This document shows, piece by piece, positions 1 through 5,679 of a stretch of DNA of 5,679 bases (position 1 is its first letter; each line of letters begins with the position of its first letter). Below the pieces are notes generated by a model that had not been told where the DNA came from, ran no database searches, and saw only the letters and a program-made list of their open reading frames with translations. The position numbers and the translations under genes are program-made. Location of the stretch: contig CAZYWA010000516.1 in the NCBI GenBank assembly GCA_964650975.1, positions 1 to 5,679 of the forward strand, read 5' to 3'. The stretch is from CAZYWA01 sp964650975 [NCBI: uncultured bacterium]. GTDB taxonomy: Bacteria; JADJOY01.

Positions 1-972
1 CAGACCCCCGCCCAGGATCCGAGGAGAACCTTGTTGCTCCTCGATCTCGGGGAGCTGCTCGCGACCACCGGAAATTTTCCTGGGGCTCTGCCGCTTTTCG
101 AGGAAGCACGCGACCTCGCCAGGACGGATGCCGAACGAGCGCGAGCGTTCTGGATGCTGGCCTACCTCCGGAGGGAAATGGGAGCCATGCAAGAGGCCTA
201 CGAGCTTTACGCCGAGGCCGTGCGATACGCACGCGCCAGCGGAGAAGAGGCGATCGTCGCGCACGCGCTCTCCTCGGCGGGAGTTTGTAGCGCCAAGCTG
301 GGAAAGTTGGAGGAGGCGCAAGACTTCCAGGAGGAGAGTCTCGCTCTGGCACGCAAGCTGGGTGATCCCGCGCTGGAGCTCAACGCCCTGCAACGAGCGG
401 GGTGCATCCTGGTCGGGCGATCCGAGTACGATCGGGGCGAGGCGATCTTCCTCGAGGCCCGTGCGCTGGCCGAGGCCTCGGGCGAACGCCAGAGCCTCAT
501 GATGGCGCTCAACAACCTGGGATGGGTGACGGACAAGAAGCGGGAGCACGCGCGTTCGCGAGAATACGGCCGCCAGGCGCTGGCGCTCGCGTACGAGCTG
601 GGATCGCAGTTGAGCATCGCGCTCTACCTGATCAATCAGGCCGGAGACGAGCTCATGGATGGCGACCTCGCCAGCGCGCGTTCGCACGTGCGCGAGGGGT
701 GCGGATTGGCGCTGCGCCTCGGGGCCATGGGGCGCGTGATGCTGGCGCTCAGGTCCTTGTCGCTCATCTTCCACGCCGAGGGGCAGGCCGAACGCGCGCT
801 CGAGCTGATCGGCATGGCGCGCGCTCACCCGGCCTGGACCCACGACGATCAACGGAACATCGACGTGTGGCTCGAGGACTGGGCTGTCGATCCCGCGACG
901 CTCGAGGCGGCATACGCACGAGGAGCCGCGCTCGACTGGAACGCCACGATCCGCGAGCTGCTGAGCGAGTGA
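1..972 (+). CDS. TPR-repeat protein, C-terminal part (probably 5'-truncated)
   Basis: The frame is open from base 1 to the TGA at 970-972 (323 residues visible). It reads as an alpha-solenoid of about seven tetratricopeptide-like repeats with a period near 40 residues. Recurring A-G-L-A helix positions (for example ALSSAG, ALQRAG, ALNNLG) are followed by EA..F.EEALALA-type second helices. The 40-residue spacing resembles the TPR tails of large bacterial ATPase or LuxR/MalT-like regulators and of kinase-linked 'predicted ATPases'. The closing stretch (WAVDP.TLEAAYARGAALDW, then a short LL.E end) also looks like those tails. The role is probably protein-protein interaction; no catalytic domain is visible. 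The start is uncertain. A TTG at 31 has an AGGAG at 22-26 and would give a 313-residue free-standing TPR protein. However, the first repeat seems to begin upstream of it and no stop closes the frame, so I favour a gene continuing to the left. The gene converges on the haloperoxidase with a 42-base gap. Confidence 0.85.
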   Translation, partial: QTPAQDPRRTLLLLDLGELLATTGNFPGALPLFEEARDLARTDAERARAFWMLAYLRREMGAMQEAYELYAEAVRYARASGEEAIVAHALSSAGVCSAKLGKLEEAQDFQEESLALARKLGDPALELNALQRAGCILVGRSEYDRGEAIFLEARALAEASGERQSLMMALNNLGWVTDKKREHARSREYGRQALALAYELGSQLSIALYLINQAGDELMDGDLASARSHVREGCGLALRLGAMGRVMLALRSLSLIFHAEGQAERALELIGMARAHPAWTHDDQRNIDVWLEDWAVDPATLEAAYARGAALDWNATIRELLSE

Positions 973-981
973 GGACAACGT

Positions 982-1010
982 GTGAATCGGCGGCTCGGCG
1001 CCGGATTCAC
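982..1010. terminator. candidate bidirectional terminator hairpin between convergent genes
   Basis: A perfect 7-bp inverted repeat, GTGAATC (982-988) against GATTCAC (1004-1010), continues inward past one bulged G as GGCG/CGCC around a 6-base loop. It starts 9 bases after the TPR stop and, on the other strand, 4 bases after the haloperoxidase stop. Neither side has a clear T-tract, so classical intrinsic termination is not proven. Position and symmetry are the main support. Confidence 0.55.
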
Positions 1011-1014
1011 GGTG

Positions 1015-2952
1015 TCAGGGTGAAGGGGCTCCGTCGAACTCCATTTTCGCTTTGGCCAGCGCTTGCCGTCCGATCGTCGATCCGGCTCGGCGGCCGCCGA
1101 AATCGTCGGCCTGGATGTGGATTCCGCCCCAGAGGCGGGATTGGCCGGCCAGATCGGAGGCGTCGAAATAGCTCGCGGCTTGCAGCGTGACGTCGACGCT
1201 CGGGCCGTGCTCGAAACCGAGGAACGAGTTCGCGGGCGCGGAGACTTCGTAGAGGCCACCTGGGAAATAGGGAGATCCCGTGAACGCGGCCAGGACCTCC
1301 GCGGCCGCGCGGCTGAACGTGCTGTGGCCGGAGGTGTAGCCGGCGAACGACGGCGTCACGAAGGTGGAGCGCTGGTACGGCATCCATTCCTTGGCGCGGA
1401 TCCAACGCACACCACTGGCTTCGCTGGCGGGATCCGCAGGCTGGCCCGGCCAGGCGCGGACGGCGATCTCGCCGACGCACGAAACGGGCGTTCCGGGAAC
1501 GCCATTCGAGTCCACGCACGGCGCGGGCAGCCCGAGGAGATTGACGCAGCACTGAATCCCGGCGTGCCGGCCGTTGGGCCAGGTGCTCGGTGTGATCCGC
1601 TCGACCAGGCCGTCCTCGAGGGGCAGTCCGCCGGGATCGTAGGTCGAGGCATCGGTGGGATCGGTCGACTGGCCCAAGGTCGCCATGTACCGGATCATCG
1701 AGATCGGGCGCACCGAATCGTAAACCCGTTTGGTGCCCCAGCACTGCACAGCCGCATCGTGGAGCGCGGCGTTGAGCGCGAAGTAAAGTTTCACGTCCCA
1801 TTCCAGCCGGTCGAGCGCCCGCCCCGATCCGGCGAAGCGAAATGTCTGGAGCGGATGATCGGAAACGTAGTTGGCGATCACGTTCCAGTGACCTGGAGGA
1901 GTTTCCGAATGAGGGCCGTCGGCCCAGAACTCCGCCATGACTCGCGCGAAATCCGCGACCGGCACGATCTGGGAGGGATACGTTTCACCGGTGACTGGAT
2001 TCGTGGCGTAGCCGGTGCCGTCGTTGGTACCGAGGGGATTGTTGCCGAGCGCCGCCGGAGAAATGTCCATCGTGTTGCCGTCGGCCGGGTCGAGCTGGCT
2101 GCTGCGGCGGATCAGCTCGAGCGCCGATTGCTTGAATTCTCCGTCGGTCGCGGTGCCGAAACGTGGCGGCGGACCGGGATCGAGATACGGCGCGTTTGCA
2201 GCGCCCGAGCGAGTGAGCGCGAACGGAGTGACCGAGTTCCACTGCGGTCCCAAGAACTTCTGGACGGTGACGGGAAGCGGGATGCCGTTCTGGGTGATGG
2301 TGGCTTGCAAGGATAAAGGCTGCCAGCGATTGGGATCGTTCATTTCGTCGCCGGGCACGGCGACGATGAGTGGATCGTTGACGGGTGTATACGAAGGGTC
2401 GGCGTAACCGCCGGCCTGGTTCGAGCCGTCGGTGTTTCCGAACGCGATCACCGCGGCGGCGACGCGATTTCCCACCGCAGCCGGGGAATTGCCGTCGGTT
2501 CCGGCCTCACCAGCGTCGAAGCCGAGCGATGCCATCTGTGAATCGAAGGCGGCAAGGGACGTATCCGCGTTGGCGGAGAGCGCGTAGCGGTTCGAAAGCA
2601 CGCGGTAGGCGGCGTAGCTGATCGCCTCTCGGCGTGCGTTTGCCGCGGCTTGCCGGCCAAGCCCGGGAATCTTCTCGTGGGTCAGGTACCCGCTGGCGGT
2701 CGAGTCGTAAACGGCCCATGCGTCGTACATGGCCATCGAGAGATGCCAGAGATTCCGCGCATGGACCGGCGGATTCGGAATGTCGATCCGGATCGCCGCG
2801 AGGATCTCCTCGTCCCAGGTTCGTGCGATCGAAGGCGTCGTGTCGCTCGCCACGTGCGTGCCGCCACTCGAGCAGGCGGCCGTGTGGAGCACGAGGATGG
2901 CCATCGCAAGAACGCGAACGGCACGCGGGTTCGGTCGGTGAATGCGCAACAC
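1015..2952 (-). CDS. vanadium-dependent haloperoxidase / PAP2-superfamily lipoprotein
   Basis: A 645-residue protein that would oxidise halide with hydrogen peroxide through bound vanadate, or act as a related PAP2 phosphatase. Residues 1-26 have an Arg-rich start and a hydrophobic stretch (AVRVLAMAILVLHTAA) before Cys27, followed by SSGG. This resembles a lipoprotein signal, although Thr at -3 of the lipobox is not ideal. An N-terminal helical region (about 45-85) has the ARNLWH..MAMYDAWA pattern common in bacterial haloperoxidases. The catalytic motifs are complete: K408-x6-R415-P416, S541-G542-H543, and S605-R606-x5-H612-x3-D616. By family knowledge H612 would bind vanadium and H543 would be the acid-base residue. 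The GTG start at 2952 is preferred over the longer frame from 3150. GAGG lies 7 bases upstream, the signal sequence begins there, and the 66 extra residues would be an Arg/Pro-rich run with no domain character. A TTG directly after the GTG is an alternative start. Substrate and halide preference cannot be read from sequence, and a phosphatase role is possible. Confidence 0.93.
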   Translation of the reverse strand: MLRIHRPNPRAVRVLAMAILVLHTAACSSGGTHVASDTTPSIARTWDEEILAAIRIDIPNPPVHARNLWHLSMAMYDAWAVYDSTASGYLTHEKIPGLGRQAAANARREAISYAAYRVLSNRYALSANADTSLAAFDSQMASLGFDAGEAGTDGNSPAAVGNRVAAAVIAFGNTDGSNQAGGYADPSYTPVNDPLIVAVPGDEMNDPNRWQPLSLQATITQNGIPLPVTVQKFLGPQWNSVTPFALTRSGAANAPYLDPGPPPRFGTATDGEFKQSALELIRRSSQLDPADGNTMDISPAALGNNPLGTNDGTGYATNPVTGETYPSQIVPVADFARVMAEFWADGPHSETPPGHWNVIANYVSDHPLQTFRFAGSGRALDRLEWDVKLYFALNAALHDAAVQCWGTKRVYDSVRPISMIRYMATLGQSTDPTDASTYDPGGLPLEDGLVERITPSTWPNGRHAGIQCCVNLLGLPAPCVDSNGVPGTPVSCVGEIAVRAWPGQPADPASEASGVRWIRAKEWMPYQRSTFVTPSFAGYTSGHSTFSRAAAEVLAAFTGSPYFPGGLYEVSAPANSFLGFEHGPSVDVTLQAASYFDASDLAGQSRLWGGIHIQADDFGGRRAGSTIGRQALAKAKMEFDGAPSP

Positions 2953-2977
2953 GTGCCTGCCTCGGGAGAGAGAGAGA
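2953..2977 (-). promoter_or_regulatory. haloperoxidase ribosome binding site with upstream (CT)6 tract
   Basis: In the sense of the gene, twelve bases of alternating CT (2977-2966) are followed by CC, then GAGG (2963-2960), a 7-base spacer and the GTG start at 2952. The GAGG is well placed and decides the start. The pyrimidine tract just before it is unusual in this GC-rich window. It could be an S1-type ribosome contact or a slippage-prone repeat affecting expression, which is inference. I found no convincing -35/-10 pair: a TAGACT at 2989-2984 has no partner. Confidence 0.55.
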
Positions 2978-3058
2978 TTCGCCAGTCTAGCTGCGCCGGA
3001 ACTGCGCCCGGGTACCGGTCGGGCGCCGCGCATGCTCGGGCACGGCCTCGGTTGGCCT

Positions 3059-3080
3059 CGCGCGCGAGGGACCGCGCGCG
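3059..3080. repeat. GC-only inverted repeat, 8-bp arms
   Basis: CGCGCGCG at 3059-3066 and again at 3073-3080 flank the 6-base loop AGGGAC. The arm is itself self-complementary. It lies in the 203-base gap between the small orphan gene and the haloperoxidase. It may fold in RNA, but alternating CG runs arise easily at this base composition, so function is doubtful. Confidence 0.35.
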
Positions 3081-3111
3081 CTCCAGGAACGCCGCGGGCG
3101 CGACGCTGCGT

Positions 3112-3129
3112 CGGAGGGCGGCGCCTCCG
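3112..3129 (-). terminator. possible terminator hairpin downstream of the small orphan gene
   Basis: CGGAGG (3112-3117) and CCTCCG (3124-3129) form a 6-bp stem around a 6-base loop. A wider pair, GCGACGC (3100-3106) with GCGTCGC (3129-3135), surrounds it as an alternative fold. The stem begins 26 bases after the TAA of the small minus-strand gene, the usual place for a terminator. No T-tract follows, so this is a structural guess only. Confidence 0.3.
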
Positions 3130-3155
3130 CGTCGCCGGGCTTGGGGCCAAATTGT

Positions 3156-3389
3156 TTACTCGGGTCGGGCGGCGAGCGTGTCACGTCCTCGGCCGGTGAG
3201 CACCACAACGGATTCCCGACGCTCGTCCTCGCGCTCGAGCCGAACCAGACCGTCGACCCAGGCGTCTTCCCAGGTCGAGAGCCGCGGGCAGTTGCTGCGC
3301 CACGCTTCCATCGCGTCCTCGTAGGTCCGCCGCCGCCCCGCGACCCAGCGCAGGAACTCGAGCATCGAACCGTTCGGAACGTCGGCCAT
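3156..3389 (-). CDS. small conserved-looking orphan protein, possibly winged-helix-like (77 aa)
   Basis: A small acidic/basic protein ending at the TAA at 3158-3156. The visible pattern is an amphipathic helix (LEFLRWVAGRRRTYEDAMEAW), then NCPRLSTWEDAWVDGLVRLE, and a short hydrophobic strand pair ending VVVLTGRGRDTLAA. The order helix, helix, 'DGLV', then 'V.LT.RGR..L' recalls the recognition-helix-plus-wing end of MarR/PadR-like winged-helix proteins. It also resembles small hypothetical proteins I believe are widespread in GC-rich bacteria. I do not recognise a named gene. The ATG at 3389 was chosen because the frame before it reads as unstructured sequence. Alternatives in the same frame are GTG 3446, ATG 3428 (with a GGTGA close by) and ATG 3365. 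None has a strong Shine-Dalgarno. It lies 203 bases upstream of the haloperoxidase on the same strand; a functional link is unknown. Confidence 0.68.
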   Translation of the reverse strand: MADVPNGSMLEFLRWVAGRRRTYEDAMEAWRSNCPRLSTWEDAWVDGLVRLEREDERRESVVVLTGRGRDTLAARPE

Positions 3390-3729
3390 TCGCGATCCCG
3401 AGACGGCAGCGTATCGTGGCCCGCGCATGCTCACCGCCCAGCTCACATCGAGGGCTACGTGACCGTCCCGGGAGCGGTCGACGGCACCGCTTGCGAGCAG
3501 GTCGCGGTGGAAGTGGAACGCGTGTGTCGAGGTCGGGCTGGGTCACGGACCTTGCTGCGCTCGCAAGCCTGAGCGTTGATCCTGCGGCCGCTCTTGCTTC
3601 ACGCGTCGTCGAAGAGTGTCGCTCGAGCGCGCCGCCGCGTGCTGCATTTCCTCTTCGGGCCGCCGTCGCTCCCGTTCGGGCTCGCGTGGCACGATTCGAT
3701 CGAACGCGCCTCGCTCGAGCAATCCAGCG
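3390..3729. other. about 340-base stretch with no convincing gene
   Basis: This gap separates the ceramidase stop (3730) from the small orphan gene. On the minus strand the orphan gene's frame stays open upstream as far as a TGA near 3540, with fairly protein-like sequence but no good start. On the plus strand, frame 3441-3572 also looks coding-like (HIEGYVTVPGAVDG) but lacks a start. I see two copies of TCGCTCGAGC (3619-3628 and 3711-3720) and a perfect 10-bp palindrome TTCGATCGAA (3695-3704). The second copy and the palindrome sit just after the ceramidase stop and might help transcript ending, but neither resembles a standard terminator. No sigma-54 promoter or tRNA-like fold was found. 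Confidence 0.5.
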
Positions 3730-5049
3730 CTACGCCCACTTCCTCACCGCGCTGACGAAATCCGCGCCGAGCGTCCAGCCGGAGAGGCTCATCGCGTTTT
3801 CGTAGAAGCCCAGCTCGCGGAAGCCGGGCTCGGGGACGTGCTGGTAGTCGTCGGGGAGGTGGACGTAGCCGACGTAGCCGTCGCATTGCGAGCCGACGGC
3901 GGGAAGCTTCACGCCGGCTTGGCGCAGCGTGGCTTTCAGCGCGAGCGCGACGTTGACGCCGAGGTCGCACGGCGTGCCGAGCCACGCGAGGTCGCCCAGG
4001 CGCAGCAAGTGGAGCGGTGCGTCGGGATCGCCCTGCCGGGCTTGCAAGGCGAAGCGGCGGATCAGCTCGCGCACCGGAAACGTGGCGAGCTCGGCGAGCG
4101 CACCGTGGCGCATCTCCGCGGGAAACACGCGGCACACGGTGGGCGGCAGCGCGACGCGTTCGATGCGCGCGTCGAGCGGCGCGGGAGCGAGCGGCTCGAG
4201 TGCTTTCTCGGCGCGATCGACGCCGTCCTCGAGCAATCCGCCCACCAGCTCGAGATGATCGTCGATGGTCTGCGGGAACTCGCTGAAGAGCGGGCTCATG
4301 CCGCCGACGGCGCCCTGGAAGTACATCGCGCGACGGCCGCGCGCCTCGATGCGGCGGCAGAGCTCGCCGGGAAAATCGGCGCTGATCGCGTGGCGGTCGC
4401 GCTCCGAGCCGATCACCGGGTGCGCGGAGAAGCTGACGACGTCGATGGGCCGCTTGTGGTCGCGCTCGAAGCGGATCAGCGTCAGGTCGGGGTCGATGGG
4501 GCCGAGCCGCCGTCGCCGGTTCGCGTTGACGCCGGTGAGCGCCAGGCGGCTGCCGAGAAGCCGCGCCGGGACCGTGCGTGTGCGCGCTTCGCGCGCGACG
4601 GCGCCGAGCTTGGCGACCAGGTCGCGGAACAGCGCCTCCTGGTACTCGCCCATGAAGTAGCGGACCAGCGGCCCGCCGGACCAGTAGCCGCCGAGGCCGG
4701 AGTGAGTGTGCGTGGCCGAGAGCAAGAGCGCCGCCGGGTCGACGCCCGCCTCGCGCGCGACCGCCCAGTGAAGCGCCGCGGGGATCACCAGGAGATCGGC
4801 GATCACCAGCGTGGCGCTCTGCTCGGCGCTCTCGAGATGCAGCGCGCGGGCGAAGAGCGGATCGCGCACCCGCTGCGCGAAGCGGCCTTTCCAGTCGGTC
4901 TCGCCGGCCATCGGCGCGCCGATCGCGGGCGTGATCTCGACCCGCGCGTAGCCGACGCGGAGGCTGGCGGCGAGGCTGGGCGAGGACGGTTGCGACGTGG
5001 ATTTTCGCGTGCGCGGGGTGCGCGACTTGCCGTGTGAATTGGTTTTCAT
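3730..5049 (-). CDS. neutral/alkaline ceramidase-family hydrolase (439 aa)
   Basis: A 439-residue protein of the neutral/alkaline non-lysosomal ceramidase N-terminal-domain type, whose known members hydrolyse the amide bond of ceramide with a zinc ion. Visible hallmarks are the opening strand VGYARVEITPAIGAPMAG (32-49), the metal motif SATHTHSGLGG (111-121; H114 and H116), DPDLTLIRFE (187-196), SAHPV with H210, FQGAVGGMSP (245-253) with S252 where the family has its GDVSPN nucleophile serine, and GYVGYVHLPDDYQ (391-403) with a later YENA. The usual C-terminal immunoglobulin-like domain of secreted ceramidases is absent, as in short bacterial homologues. The N-terminus (1-30) is rich in Lys, Arg, Ser and Thr with no hydrophobic signal, so it appears cytoplasmic. 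The usual zinc-ligand Glu seems replaced in the GTPCDLGVNV stretch (358-367). The ATG overlaps the regulator stop, which supports this start over the longer frame from 5442. The real substrate may be another amide or ester. Confidence 0.88.
   Translation of the reverse strand: MKTNSHGKSRTPRTRKSTSQPSSPSLAASLRVGYARVEITPAIGAPMAGETDWKGRFAQRVRDPLFARALHLESAEQSATLVIADLLVIPAALHWAVAREAGVDPAALLLSATHTHSGLGGYWSGGPLVRYFMGEYQEALFRDLVAKLGAVAREARTRTVPARLLGSRLALTGVNANRRRRLGPIDPDLTLIRFERDHKRPIDVVSFSAHPVIGSERDRHAISADFPGELCRRIEARGRRAMYFQGAVGGMSPLFSEFPQTIDDHLELVGGLLEDGVDRAEKALEPLAPAPLDARIERVALPPTVCRVFPAEMRHGALAELATFPVRELIRRFALQARQGDPDAPLHLLRLGDLAWLGTPCDLGVNVALALKATLRQAGVKLPAVGSQCDGYVGYVHLPDDYQHVPEPGFRELGFYENAMSLSGWTLGADFVSAVRKWA
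5046..5049 (-). promoter_or_regulatory. ATGA stop/start overlap (translational coupling junction)
   Basis: On the minus strand the ceramidase ATG (5049-5047) and the regulator TGA (5048-5046) share two bases. Such overlaps usually mean one mRNA and re-initiation by the same ribosomes. A GAGG lies only 2 bases before the ATG, too close for good independent initiation, which fits coupled translation. Confidence 0.8.
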
Positions 5050-5679
5050 GACCTCGCTCGTGTGTCTCGAACAACCCTGGCACGCGACCGGAACCGCGAC
5101 CACTCGATCCCCAGCTTTCGCATGCGGCCGCGCAGCGTGTAGGGGTTGATGCCGAGCCGCGCGGCGGCGCCGAACGGACCCTCGATCCGCCCCAGCGAAG
5201 CGCGCAGCGCCTCTTCGATGTGGTGTCTCATCGCGTCGTCGAGCGAGGCGCCGCTCTCGGGTGGCTGCGGCGCGAGAACCGGGGGAACGTCGGCGGTACG
5301 CGGCTGGACGGAGATCGCCCGTGCCGCTCGTGCGCTCGGATCGCCCACACCGAGCGCCGCTCCCACGGCCAAGCGCCGCCCGTCGCCCAGGATCGTGGCG
5401 CGCTCGATGACGGCGGCAAGCTCGCGCACGTTTCCCGGCCACGGGTAACCCACCAAGAGCTCGATGTCGGCGGCGCTCGGCACCAGCGGCTTACCGTTGA
5501 GCCGCATGCCCGCGCGAAACCCGAAGTGCGCGGCCAGCTGCGGGATGTCCTCGATCCGCTCGCGCAGCGGCGGAAGCTGGATCGGGAAAACGCTCACGCG
5601 GTACCAGAGGTCCTGGCGGAAGACCCCTTCCTCGATGAGCCGCTCGATGTCGCGGTGGGTCGCCGCGACGATGCGCACG
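5046..5679 (-). CDS. sigma-54-dependent transcriptional activator, C-terminal part (cut by right edge)
   Basis: About 210 residues of an NtrC/FhlA-type enhancer-binding protein that hydrolyses ATP to open promoters bound by sigma-54 RNA polymerase. Numbering from the first complete codon in the window (5678), the fragment opens inside the AAA+ core at VRIVAATHRD (sensor I region, 1-10). It continues with FRQDLWYRVSVFPIQLPPLR (20-39) and the sensor II motif WPGNVREL (80-87). A low-complexity Ala/Pro linker (about 104-145) leads to a Fis-type HTH (about 150-191: IEEAL, then GPFGAAARLGINPYTLRGRM and RKLGI). The 'GP.GAA..LG..P.TLR.RM.KLGI' form resembles the FhlA-like subgroup. A short Arg-rich tail follows. 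The Walker A and B and GAFTGA motifs and any N-terminal sensor domain lie outside the window, so the input signal is unknown. It is translationally coupled to the ceramidase gene, so it probably sits in the same operon. Confidence 0.95.
   Translation of the reverse strand, partial: VRIVAATHRDIERLIEEGVFRQDLWYRVSVFPIQLPPLRERIEDIPQLAAHFGFRAGMRLNGKPLVPSAADIELLVGYPWPGNVRELAAVIERATILGDGRRLAVGAALGVGDPSARAARAISVQPRTADVPPVLAPQPPESGASLDDAMRHHIEEALRASLGRIEGPFGAAARLGINPYTLRGRMRKLGIEWSRFRSRARVVRDTRARS

Noticed and set aside
1063-2316. 417-residue open frame on the plus strand
   Set aside because: It lies wholly antisense to the haloperoxidase, whose motifs are unmistakable. The composition is Arg/Gly/Ala-rich with no domain pattern, as expected of a mirror frame in GC-rich DNA.
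2984-2989. TAGACT as a -10 element for the haloperoxidase
   Set aside because: It matches four of six consensus bases, but no -35-like hexamer lies at a suitable distance.
2953-3150. 66-residue N-terminal extension of the haloperoxidase from 3150
   Set aside because: It is an Arg/Pro-rich non-coding-like translation placed before a lipoprotein-like signal that should be N-terminal. GTG 2952 has a well-spaced GAGG.
3441-3572. Plus-strand coding-like stretch (HIEGYVTVPGAVDG)
   Set aside because: It has high GC at third positions but no start codon or ribosome site, and it partly overlaps an equally plausible minus-strand frame. It is too short to call a gene remnant.
3687-3704. TGGCAC as the -24 half of a sigma-54 promoter
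   Set aside because: No TTGC follows at the required spacing, and the orientation does not lead into any supported gene.
3619-3720. Direct repeat TCGCTCGAGC as attachment sites
   Set aside because: Ten bases in a GC-rich region with a palindromic core is easily due to chance, and there is no integrase or tRNA nearby.
3616-5037. 473-residue open frame on the plus strand
   Set aside because: It is antisense to the ceramidase gene and is a low-information Ala/Arg/Glu-rich translation with no recognisable motif.
3599-5083. 494-residue open frame on the minus strand overlapping the ceramidase
   Set aside because: It is a shifted frame of the same DNA, extremely Arg-rich, with no motif; the adjacent frame carries all the ceramidase signatures.
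5050-5442. 131-residue N-terminal extension of the ceramidase from 5442
   Set aside because: It overlaps the HTH-encoding end of the regulator in another frame and has no ceramidase-like content. ATG 5049 with the ATGA overlap is the better start.

Overview
The window is very GC-rich with strong G/C bias at third codon positions, so long spurious open frames appear on every strand. The gene content suggests a Gram-negative-type bacterium with a large genome. It includes a lipoprotein-like vanadium haloperoxidase, a sigma-54 enhancer-binding regulator, a ceramidase-family hydrolase and a long TPR solenoid. A myxobacterium or other deltaproteobacterial-type lineage would fit, but this is inference: no phylogenetic marker lies in the window.

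Layout, left to right. (1) Bases 1-972, plus strand: the C-terminal part of a TPR-repeat protein, probably cut by the left edge. (2) Bases 973-1014: a short gap between convergent genes, nearly filled by a hairpin that could terminate both. (3) Bases 1015-2952, minus strand: a 645-residue vanadium-dependent haloperoxidase / PAP2-superfamily protein with a lipoprotein-like signal and every vanadate-pocket motif intact. (4) Bases 2953-3155: its leader, with a (CT)6 tract and Shine-Dalgarno sequence, plus two GC-rich inverted repeats. (5) Bases 3156-3389, minus strand: a small orphan protein of about 77 residues. (6) Bases 3390-3729: about 340 bases without a convincing gene. (7) Bases 3730-5049, minus strand: a 439-residue protein of the neutral/alkaline ceramidase family. 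(8) Bases 5046-5679, minus strand: the C-terminal end of a sigma-54-dependent activator (AAA+ plus Fis-type HTH), cut by the right edge. Its stop overlaps the ceramidase start as ATGA.

Working together: the regulator and the ceramidase-like hydrolase are almost certainly co-transcribed and translationally coupled, so the hydrolase looks like part of the regulator's own transcription unit. The small orphan gene and the haloperoxidase follow on the same strand, but gaps of about 340 and 203 bases make a single operon with the first pair unlikely. The TPR gene is convergent and independent. I see no mobile element, CRISPR array, tRNA or rRNA. I do not see a clearly new multi-gene system. The most distinctive points are the regulator-ceramidase coupling, the apparently cytoplasmic ceramidase with a doubtful metal ligand, and the fungal-chloroperoxidase-like pocket of the haloperoxidase.
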